Source: Sphingomonas horti (GTDB lineage Bacteria; Pseudomonadota; Alphaproteobacteria; Sphingomonadales; Sphingomonadaceae). Taken from it: DNA of 64,000 nt. Positions 43,178 to 49,941 of this stretch are shown here, piece after piece. Numbering within the stretch: position 1 is the stretch's first letter; every line of letters starts with the position of its first letter. The translations under genes were made by a program, and so were the position numbers. The notes beneath the pieces are model-generated. The model was not told the origin of the DNA. It ran no database searches and was given only the letters and a program-made list of their open reading frames with translations. The stretch lies in assembly GCF_009753715.1 (NCBI RefSeq), contig NZ_WQMS01000001.1:476520-540519 (forward strand), read 5' to 3'.

Positions 43178-44347
43178 CTATTCCGATTCTTCCCCATACG
43201 AAGTGTCGCCATAGGCTTGCTGGCTTGGCGGCCGAATGCCGGAGCGCCAGTAGAAATCGTCGCGCGCCGACTCATCCGGAATCAACTCAGCCAGATAGTC
43301 ATGAAGGCTCATTCGCGCCCTGCGGTCAACCTCGCGCAGCGTCTGCCCGATTGGAGACAGCGGTTCATGGGTTACGAAATAGTCGGCCGCCATCGAAACG
43401 GCGCGCAATGCGTCTTCCCGCCGACCAATCCTGCCGCTCAACATGGCCGCCGAATCGGCTTGCCCGTCGAGCGCTGGACTTTCCCCAGCCTCGGCGGTTG
43501 CTGCGGATTCATTTGCAGAGTCCCGCCCGCCGGCCGCTTCCGGAGATTTGGCGATCAGCGACCCGAGCCATTCGCGGATGGCTTGAAGCTCGTCGGAGAG
43601 CTTCGACGCAGCCGGAAAGCGCGGCTTGGTCTGCTCGGAAATGAAACCGATCGCGCGGCGCCAGCTCGCCTCCGCCTCGCCAAGCGCCTGGGCCGTGCCT
43701 TCCAGATCAGCGCGCGAAATGCGGCGGGCCAGCGCCTCCAGCATTCGGTAGGCGGCGTCCGCCTCGTCGGTCTTGGCGGCTTTCTGGTCGGGAGAGCCGA
43801 TCTGCGCCGACGCCATCAGCATGTCGGCCTTGACCTTGTCGAGATAACGCAAGCTCTCGCCGCCGGCCCGGCCCAGCTCCATTCGCCGGACGGGCTGGAT
43901 CAGCGCGCCGTCACGGTCGCTGCTGCCGCCGCTCACGCCCGAAAGTGGCTGAAAGCGCGTCTCCACGCCGTCTTCGTCTTCAGCGGGATAAAGCCCCCGA
44001 TCCCAGAACGCTTCGACCAGGTCCGCGAGCAAGGTCATCGCCTCGGCCAGGCCCAGCGGTCCATCGATGCGAACCTGCGCCTCAAGGAGCGCCGCCATCG
44101 GCTCCAGATCCTTGCCGAAGCGGCTCAGATAATCCTGGGCTTGAGTGCTCAGCCCGTCCCAGTCCAGCCCTTCGTCGGCGGGGCTCTCGCCCATTGCCGC
44201 GGCCTGTTCCTGACGGATCAGTGCCTTGCGTTGCGAGCGGATGTCGCGGAGCAGTTCGCCCGCGTCGCCCTCATCCTCGCGGCCATCGATCCCGACCGAA
44301 TCGTCGATCGGTGCCAGAATTGCCTGCCGGGTTTCCTCGTCGATCAA
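43178..44347 (-). CDS. tssA: TssA (ImpA N-terminal domain) sheath-assembly protein
   Basis: 389 residues. The ImpA N-terminal domain occupies about 10-140: ILAPIDDSVGIDGREDEGDA, the long linker helix, LSRFGKDLEPMAALLEAQVR and TLLADLVEAFWDRGLYPAED are diagnostic. The middle is acidic and the C-terminal part (REDALRAVSMAADYFVTHEP, LSPIGQTLREVDRRARMSLH) matches the short TssA type ending. TssA primes the baseplate and tube/sheath elongation. It is first in the minus-strand cluster and is divergent from the PAAR gene across 126 bases, which should hold both promoters and includes a T8 run at about 44416-44423. Confidence 0.92.
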   Translation of the reverse strand: MIDEETRQAILAPIDDSVGIDGREDEGDAGELLRDIRSQRKALIRQEQAAAMGESPADEGLDWDGLSTQAQDYLSRFGKDLEPMAALLEAQVRIDGPLGLAEAMTLLADLVEAFWDRGLYPAEDEDGVETRFQPLSGVSGGSSDRDGALIQPVRRMELGRAGGESLRYLDKVKADMLMASAQIGSPDQKAAKTDEADAAYRMLEALARRISRADLEGTAQALGEAEASWRRAIGFISEQTKPRFPAASKLSDELQAIREWLGSLIAKSPEAAGGRDSANESAATAEAGESPALDGQADSAAMLSGRIGRREDALRAVSMAADYFVTHEPLSPIGQTLREVDRRARMSLHDYLAELIPDESARDDFYWRSGIRPPSQQAYGDTSYGEESE

Positions 44348-44473
44348 CCAAGCCCCCTGAGCGATCGCACGTAGTTCTCGGGGAAGATTACAGTTTTACG
44401 GAACTTGCTCCACTCTTTTTTTTGAGTTGGTCCGTATCTGCGTTATTGTGACGCGATCGCGAGGAGCCGTTCG

Positions 44474-44767
44474 ATGGGCACGCCCGCCTCTAGGCTGACC
44501 GACATGCATACTTGCCCGATGGTGACGGGCGTCGTCCCGCACGTCGGCGGACCGGTCTCCGGGCCTTGCGCGCCGACCGTGCTCATCGGCAGCCTGCCCG
44601 CCGCCCGCGTGACCGACATGTGCGTCTGCGTCGGCCCGCCCGACACGATCGTAAAGGGCAGCGCTACCGTCATCACCATGAACATGCCACAGGCTCGCAT
44701 CGGCGACATGACCGCGCACGGCGGCGTGCTGGTGCTGGGGTGCCCGACGGTTATTGTAGGCGGATAA
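44474..44767 (+). CDS. PAAR-domain spike tip protein
   Basis: 97 residues, all PAAR. It shows repeated pairs typical of the cone: ASRLTDMHTCPMVTGVVPHV, GGPVSGPCAPTVLIGSLPAA, RVTDMCVCVGPPDTIVKGSA and ARIGDMTAHGGVLVLGCPTV. The two H/C-containing turns suit zinc binding at the tip. PAAR proteins sharpen VgrG and carry effectors. It is divergent from tssA, and the M15-like gene starts 24 bases downstream, so that gene is the likely cargo. Confidence 0.93.
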   Translation: MGTPASRLTDMHTCPMVTGVVPHVGGPVSGPCAPTVLIGSLPAARVTDMCVCVGPPDTIVKGSATVITMNMPQARIGDMTAHGGVLVLGCPTVIVGG

Positions 44768-44791
44768 TCGCAGCGCGGAACAGGGAGCGTC

Positions 44792-45490
44792 ATGGCCGAT
44801 ATCGACAAGGCAAGGGCAAAGATTCCAGCCCACCAACTGGGAGGAAAACATAGTGCCGCTCAACCTAACATCCACTTCCAGCATGAGCGGGACAAGCGCT
44901 TCGTGTCTCAAGCGACCCTCATTCTGCTAAGGAACCTCATGCTAAAGGCGAAAGTGAGCCGTATAGAAATCACATCGACTTACCGCTCTCCCGCTCATCA
45001 AGCGCGTGTCATGTACCAGAATTTGAAGCCGAATAAGACGATGTACAAGGAGCACGGGGCAAGGGTAGAGCAGGTTGCGAAAACGATACAGTTTAATGAT
45101 CGGGTGGCGCCCGGCCTTGCTCATGCCATTAGCATGCTCCCGGGCGTAGAACCGGTTGGGTATACTACGCATTCAAAGGAGCAGATCATCACCTCAATGG
45201 CTCATGAGATTGGCCGCTTGGAGGAAAAGCATGGGATAGGGTGCGTGAGCAGACATCAATGCGACCCTTCGAAGTTGAATGTAATCGACATAGCCTCGGA
45301 AAGCGTGACTCCTGCTAAAGCACTTCACCACTTCATCGAAGTGTTGACCGCCTCGGTGAGCGTCAGCCGGATCGGACTTCCAAAGGGATCCACGGCCAAG
45401 CTGGCCAAGCAATTCGTTGAGACGGGTGCTTGCATCCATCTTGAAGTGCCTCAGGCTTACGAACATCGGCATCTTGACAATGTCGTTTGA
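44792..45490 (+). CDS. M15-like peptidase candidate, PAAR-linked T6SS effector
   Basis: 232 residues with no signal peptide. The middle has an M15-type start IEITSTYRSPAHQARVMYQN (Arg65), and the later part has a His-Asp-His set: CVSRHQCDPSKLNVIDIASE (His155, Asp166) and GACIHLEVPQ (His216 followed by Glu). These resemble the zinc site of M15 D-Ala-D-Ala or L-Ala-D-Glu peptidases, although the first His-Asp spacing is longer than the usual H-x6-D. Base composition is lower in GC than neighbours, suggesting acquisition. It follows the PAAR gene by 24 bases and precedes an exported protein gene. A peptidoglycan-cutting effector is the best reading; catalysis is unproven. Confidence 0.62.
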   Translation: MADIDKARAKIPAHQLGGKHSAAQPNIHFQHERDKRFVSQATLILLRNLMLKAKVSRIEITSTYRSPAHQARVMYQNLKPNKTMYKEHGARVEQVAKTIQFNDRVAPGLAHAISMLPGVEPVGYTTHSKEQIITSMAHEIGRLEEKHGIGCVSRHQCDPSKLNVIDIASESVTPAKALHHFIEVLTASVSVSRIGLPKGSTAKLAKQFVETGACIHLEVPQAYEHRHLDNVV

Positions 45491-45554
45491 CGTCCGCGTG
45501 TCGCCTTCGGAAATGTAAAGCTTGATTTAGCCATACCATTTCAGTCTCCGCTTA

Positions 45555-45574
45555 CCGTTTCTGTGCAGAAACGG
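45555..45574. repeat. Perfect inverted repeat upstream of the exported protein gene
   Basis: CCGTTTCT-GTGC-AGAAACGG, an 8-base stem with a 4-base loop, lies in the 127-base gap between the M15-like gene and the exported protein gene. No T-run follows on either strand, so it may be a weak terminator, an mRNA stem or an operator for the gene at 45618. Confidence 0.45.
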
Positions 45575-45617
45575 GCTCTGGCCGCAACTGTCCGGCCGCC
45601 GAGTTGGAGAGCGAGAG

Positions 45618-46115
45618 ATGAAGCTCCTTCTGAAAAGCACCGCCGCCGCCGCGACTTTGGCCATGCTGGCAACGCCGACCCAGGCCGCGTGCTGGAACCA
45701 GGCGACGTTCGAAGCCGCGCAGGTGCGCGAGCTCGAGACGATGCTGATGGTGGGCGCGATGCGCTGCATGCAGGATTCGGCAAACTTTTCCGGCGACTAC
45801 AATGCGTTCGTTCGCAATAACTCGGAAGCGCTGAAGGGTGCCGGCGAGACGCTGCGCAGCCACTTCGCGTCCGAGTTCGGCCCCGAAGGCCGCCAAGCTT
45901 ATCACAACTTCGTCTCCGGCGAGGCGGACCGTTTCATGGGCGGCGCCGCGCGGCTGAGCTGCCAGGACCTGGGCACGATCGCGCGCATGGCCGCGAACGC
46001 CGGCTCGACTCCCGCGCTGGTGCGCTTCGCCACCGCCGCCGAAGTGCGCCCGGCCGCCCCGGCCAAGCTGTGCAGGGAAGAGGCGTCCTCGGTCATGATT
46101 GCCGCCCGGCGCTGA
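45618..46115 (+). CDS. Small exported protein, possible immunity partner
   Basis: 165 residues with a clear signal peptide (MKLLLKSTAAAATLAMLATP, cleaved after TQA). The mature part has four cysteines (ACWNQ, RCMQD, LSCQDL, KLCREE), likely two disulfides, and a helical character (ETMLMVGAMRCMQ; AGETLRSHFASEFGPEGRQA). I do not recognise the family. Its GC-rich codon use matches the genome, unlike the low-GC effector candidate upstream. It is downstream of that gene on the same strand, and its periplasmic location fits immunity against a peptidoglycan effector. An unrelated resident periplasmic protein is equally possible. Its 3' end converges on the nuclease-like gene (10-base gap). Confidence 0.7.
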   Translation: MKLLLKSTAAAATLAMLATPTQAACWNQATFEAAQVRELETMLMVGAMRCMQDSANFSGDYNAFVRNNSEALKGAGETLRSHFASEFGPEGRQAYHNFVSGEADRFMGGAARLSCQDLGTIARMAANAGSTPALVRFATAAEVRPAAPAKLCREEASSVMIAARR

Positions 46116-46125
46116 GCACCGCTTC

Positions 46126-46767
46126 CTAGCTGTTCGGGAAGATCACGGCCCGGAACTGCCCGGTACTCGAGACGATGCCGTATTCGACCTCGTCTGGGCG
46201 ATCGCCCTGGTTCTGCGTGGCATAGATCAGGCGAATGAATGCCGACAGGCCGGCGTTGGCGGCGAGGTAGCTCTCGATCGCCCGCCACAATTTGCCATTG
46301 ACCGAGCGCCCCTGGTTGAGCCGGCGCGCCTGGCGGAAATAATTCGGACCTCCTTCGCGGCCGCCTTGCGCATGCGACCAGGCATGACCCTTGTCGGTGT
46401 CCTTGCCGGCTGAAGGATATCCGGCATGATAGGCATCGTCCCGGCTATTGGGAGCAACAGTTCGTGAAACGCCCCAGACCAGCACGACACGATCCAGCAC
46501 CATGTCGTACAGATAGTTCACGGCGCCATCGCTGAAGGTGTAAAGATGGGCCTGCGGCTGGCCAGAGTTCCGGTAGCATGCCCCGGCGTGATCGAGCAGC
46601 CGTTCCAGGAATTGCACATCATCGCCGCTCTGACGCCATTCGCCGAGCATATCGGCATAGGCGGAGGCGCCGCTCTTCAGTTCGGGGCTGAGTCCGAACT
46701 CCCGGTCAATAATCGCCTCGATGGGCACACTGGACCAGTCGCGCTTCGGTTGAGCCGGAACAGGCAT
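46126..46767 (-). CDS. His-Me-finger (DNA/RNA non-specific endonuclease-like) protein
   Basis: 213 residues, no signal peptide or membrane helix. The C-terminal half has the pattern of non-specific endonucleases: DKGHAWSHAQGG (Asp125, His128), then N142, Q146 and LN (151), then LWRAIESYLAANAG with Trp161 and Glu165, matching the D-x-G-H...GG...N...Q...LN...W...E order. The His would be the general base and the Asn the metal ligand. The N-terminal 100 residues are not recognised. It is the last gene after the CHAT gene (24-base gap) in the TPS operon and lies near T6SS cargo genes. It could be a cytoplasmic or delivered nuclease toxin. No immunity gene is evident. Confidence 0.6.
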   Translation of the reverse strand: MPVPAQPKRDWSSVPIEAIIDREFGLSPELKSGASAYADMLGEWRQSGDDVQFLERLLDHAGACYRNSGQPQAHLYTFSDGAVNYLYDMVLDRVVLVWGVSRTVAPNSRDDAYHAGYPSAGKDTDKGHAWSHAQGGREGGPNYFRQARRLNQGRSVNGKLWRAIESYLAANAGLSAFIRLIYATQNQGDRPDEVEYGIVSSTGQFRAVIFPNS

Positions 46768-46791
46768 GGAAGCTCCTTCATCAGCGTCAGA

Positions 46792-49700
46792 TCATTTCAG
46801 CCTGGGGTCTCCCGAAGACGTGGACGCCGTCCGCGGCCCGCTCAACATCATTTTCGCGCCGTCGCCGACCAGGAAATAGGCGCCCCAATAATAGGGGTTC
46901 GAGTAGCGCGGCTGCTGCATCAGCGTGTTTTGCGCGGACTTGAGCGCGGCCGACATCGAGCTTGTGCGGCCGGCGCGATAGAATGCCGCCATCAGATCGT
47001 CGCTCTGGCGGGTCGCCGGCACGCTCCAGAATGTCGCCAGCACGGATCGGGCGTCGGCGACCAGGAAGGACCGCACCAGCCCGTCCAGCGCCGGCGAGCT
47101 TTCCTCGATGCCGCTTCGGCGGCCGGTCGCGACCGCGCCGGACGAGGTGTCGCACGCGGAGAGCACGACCAGGTTCGCGTCGAGGCGCAGGTCCGCCACT
47201 TCGGAGAAGGAGAGCAGACCGTCCGACATGATCTTGCCGTCAGGGGCGGGAGGAGCGAGCGTCGTCAGCAGCGCAGGCGGGATCGTCATCGAGCATTGAT
47301 CGACCTGCGAGCGCTGTTCAGGCAGGCCGTGAGTCGCAAAATGCAGGATCTGGTACTGGCTCAGTTCCTGACTGGCGGGGCCCGACAGAAGATTGGCGTC
47401 CGTAAAGCTGGGCCCGACGATTTCCGGCGGGCTGCCGATGCCGAGCGCATCGGCTGCAACCGAGATTTCGCGTGCGCTGATCGGACGCGCGCTCATCATG
47501 TTCGCGGCCCAGGCGCCGTAGCTCACGGTGCAGTCGAACGGCATCGCCTTGCTGGCGACGGCGTCGCTGACCGGGGCCGGCGGAGAATTTTCGCCCAATC
47601 CAAGGAATGGCTTTGGCGCCAGCGATGCCTGCCGGGCCCGCGCCTGCAGGAACGAGCGCGGCGAAAGCGCGACCATTGATTCGACGTTCCGCCCCAGGAA
47701 CGCGACCTTGCTGAAGTCGCCTTTTGCGACCTGTTTCTGATAGGCCTCGACCGAGGCCGGATCGGTCACCAAAATGGCGGGCGGCAGGCGACGCAATTCG
47801 CCCGCCGGATTGTAGATGATCCGCTTGGCACCGGCCACCATCGACGCGGCTGGCCCTGCGATCGCCTCGAACAACTGGTGCGACGGCGCAACCGCGAACA
47901 GCCGGGTTGAGCCGCTTTCATCGGTTTGCGCGCTGGTCAGCACTGTCACGGCCTGGTTGTCGATCCGCGGCAGACGTTCGGTCGCCTGATAGACAAGGGT
48001 ACGGTCGCGACCGATCGCAATGCCGAACATCGAGGAGCGCAGCGCCACGAGCTTCCAGAAAACCTCGCCCGGAGCCAGCGCACTGCGGATGGTGGCGATC
48101 GTGGCGGGCTGATCTTCTAGGGCGCCGATGCCGCGCGCGCCGAGCAAGGCGGCATTGACCTCCGCCAGCTTTGCGTCGGCCGCGGCACGCTCCGCCTCCA
48201 ACCCCGGCAAGTCCGCTTGCGCCGCACCCGTCGCGGCGGTGATTTCATAGCGCAGCCGGATGAGCTGCCGCTCAAGACCGACCCGCTGCCTCAGCAGATC
48301 CGCAACCTTCGGGTCGCTCGCTGCCGATTGGCGCAGTTGCGCGAGCTCGCGCGCGCTGGCCGGCTCGCTGATCATCTGCATGGCGCGAAAATATTCCTCG
48401 TCGCGCGAGTCGCTCTCCGGCGCCTGGGTAAGCAGCGAAAAATATCGCTCCAGAGCCGCCTGCGACACATAGCCGGTACCGGTCAGGTTGGAGAGCGATT
48501 GCACCGCGGAACTATAGTCGGCGAGCGCGACCTGTTGTCGGGCCGGATCGCGCGATTCAGTGCTCGCGCGTTCCAGCTGCGCTTCGACGAGTAGGGGCGC
48601 GTTCAGAGCGGTATCCGGCAAGGGGCGGCGCTCGACGAACACGCAGGTGCCGGGTTCTTGCGGCGCGCTACCCTGCAAGGCTGAAATGGCGCAATCGAAG
48701 CTGGCGAGAGCCGTGCCGAAATCGCCCTTGCGCGCCTCTATGCGGGCTTTTTGACGCTCGATGGAGGAACGCATCCAGACGATCCGCTCGGGGGCGATCT
48801 CCCGCACTGGGTCGCGCGCCGCCTCGGCCGCCGTCGCGAGCGCACGCTCGGCATCAGCCGTCCGGCCGAGTGCGAGATAGGCGACACTGAGCGCCCAATT
48901 GCGCTGCGCTTCCAAGAGGTTGCGCGACAGGGCATTGGCGTCCGTCAATGACGATTGGAGCGAGCCGGCCTGAACCGCTGCTTCCTGGTTCAACCGGCTG
49001 AGCGTGGTCGGATCCTGGAGGTCGCGGACGCCGCTGCCGCCTCTGGAAAGCATCTCGATCGCGTCGGCCCAGCGGTGCTGGTTGATACGGTCGATGCCGC
49101 GATAGGTGATGAGCTGCTGCTGCTTGTAGGGCCCGTCGGGCAGATTTGGACTGTTGGCCAGGATCAGCTGCGCGACAGCGAAATGCTCTTCGGCGTCGCT
49201 GAACCGGCTAAGGTTCGAGTCGGCAAGGCCGGCGGCGAGCCGCAGGTCCAGCTTGGTTCCGGCATCGGCGTCGGCAAAAGCGCGCAACGCATCGTTCAGC
49301 ACGCGCGACGCGTCGAGCATTCGTCCGGCCTGCAGCCCGCTTACCCCTTCGGTGAGCGCTGCTTCCGCCGTGATTCCGGAGCCCTGCGCAACCGTCGTCA
49401 CGACCGGACCCGGCGGGACCGAGTCGAGCTTGATGGACGGCGCAACCGTCTTGCGGCCCGATGGCGGGGCGCTGCTCGCGGCGACAACCTTCAGCGCCGA
49501 CTCCAGCGGCCCCAGCGCGACTTCGAGCGCCGCGCCCTGGTAACTGGCGCCTTTGCGCTCGAAGCGGATGTCGACCACCGGGCGTCCGAGCTGTGCGTCG
49601 AAGCAACGGCGCACTTCGACCGGACCGATACCGGAGACGCTGGCCGCGGCTGGCGCGCCGCATTGATCGATGCTTGGATGCTCGCGCGGGGCGCTCAGAT

Positions 49701-49941
49701 AGCCCTGCGCTTCGGCCGCCGACACACCCCGGCACGTGATGGCGAAAGGCTGGGCGCCCGACAGGCGGATGCCCCCCTCTCCCATCGTCCATTGCCGCGA
49801 TGCCGAGCAGGAATCGCCGGCGCTGTTCGCGCCAAGCTCGAAGCGGTCGGGCGGCGTCGGCTTCGCCACCGCCGGATATTGTGGCGCGACAACGAGCGCG
49901 GCGGGCACCAACAGGTGCCATTGACGAGCGAACGCGGTCAT
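46792..49941 (-). CDS. Exported CHAT-domain (caspase-like) protein with TPR-like region
   Basis: 1049 residues. It has a signal peptide (MTAFARQWHLLVPAALVVAP, cleaved near AVA), an N-terminal region with several cysteines, and a helical TPR-like solenoid (about 200-550, e.g. ADAEERSL-type repeats around ALGRTADAERALATAAEAAR). A coiled coil follows (LRQRVGLERQLIRLRYEITA), then a C-terminal CHAT domain (about 720-1040). The caspase-like dyad is intact: ILHFATHGLPEQ with His871 and VVLSACDTSSGAV with Cys930. CHAT proteases are usually cytoplasmic; here the export signal suggests a periplasmic role. It overlaps the TpsA stop by 4 bases, so processing or quality control of that exoprotein is a plausible job, by inference. 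Confidence 0.85.
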   Translation of the reverse strand: MTAFARQWHLLVPAALVVAPQYPAVAKPTPPDRFELGANSAGDSCSASRQWTMGEGGIRLSGAQPFAITCRGVSAAEAQGYLSAPREHPSIDQCGAPAAASVSGIGPVEVRRCFDAQLGRPVVDIRFERKGASYQGAALEVALGPLESALKVVAASSAPPSGRKTVAPSIKLDSVPPGPVVTTVAQGSGITAEAALTEGVSGLQAGRMLDASRVLNDALRAFADADAGTKLDLRLAAGLADSNLSRFSDAEEHFAVAQLILANSPNLPDGPYKQQQLITYRGIDRINQHRWADAIEMLSRGGSGVRDLQDPTTLSRLNQEAAVQAGSLQSSLTDANALSRNLLEAQRNWALSVAYLALGRTADAERALATAAEAARDPVREIAPERIVWMRSSIERQKARIEARKGDFGTALASFDCAISALQGSAPQEPGTCVFVERRPLPDTALNAPLLVEAQLERASTESRDPARQQVALADYSSAVQSLSNLTGTGYVSQAALERYFSLLTQAPESDSRDEEYFRAMQMISEPASARELAQLRQSAASDPKVADLLRQRVGLERQLIRLRYEITAATGAAQADLPGLEAERAAADAKLAEVNAALLGARGIGALEDQPATIATIRSALAPGEVFWKLVALRSSMFGIAIGRDRTLVYQATERLPRIDNQAVTVLTSAQTDESGSTRLFAVAPSHQLFEAIAGPAASMVAGAKRIIYNPAGELRRLPPAILVTDPASVEAYQKQVAKGDFSKVAFLGRNVESMVALSPRSFLQARARQASLAPKPFLGLGENSPPAPVSDAVASKAMPFDCTVSYGAWAANMMSARPISAREISVAADALGIGSPPEIVGPSFTDANLLSGPASQELSQYQILHFATHGLPEQRSQVDQCSMTIPPALLTTLAPPAPDGKIMSDGLLSFSEVADLRLDANLVVLSACDTSSGAVATGRRSGIEESSPALDGLVRSFLVADARSVLATFWSVPATRQSDDLMAAFYRAGRTSSMSAALKSAQNTLMQQPRYSNPYYWGAYFLVGDGAKMMLSGPRTASTSSGDPRLK

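Noticed and set aside
44401..44473. Sigma-54 or consensus sigma-70 promoter between tssA and the PAAR gene
   Set aside because: No -24/-12 or clear -35/-10 pair could be found; only a T8 run with imperfect flanking complementarity is present.
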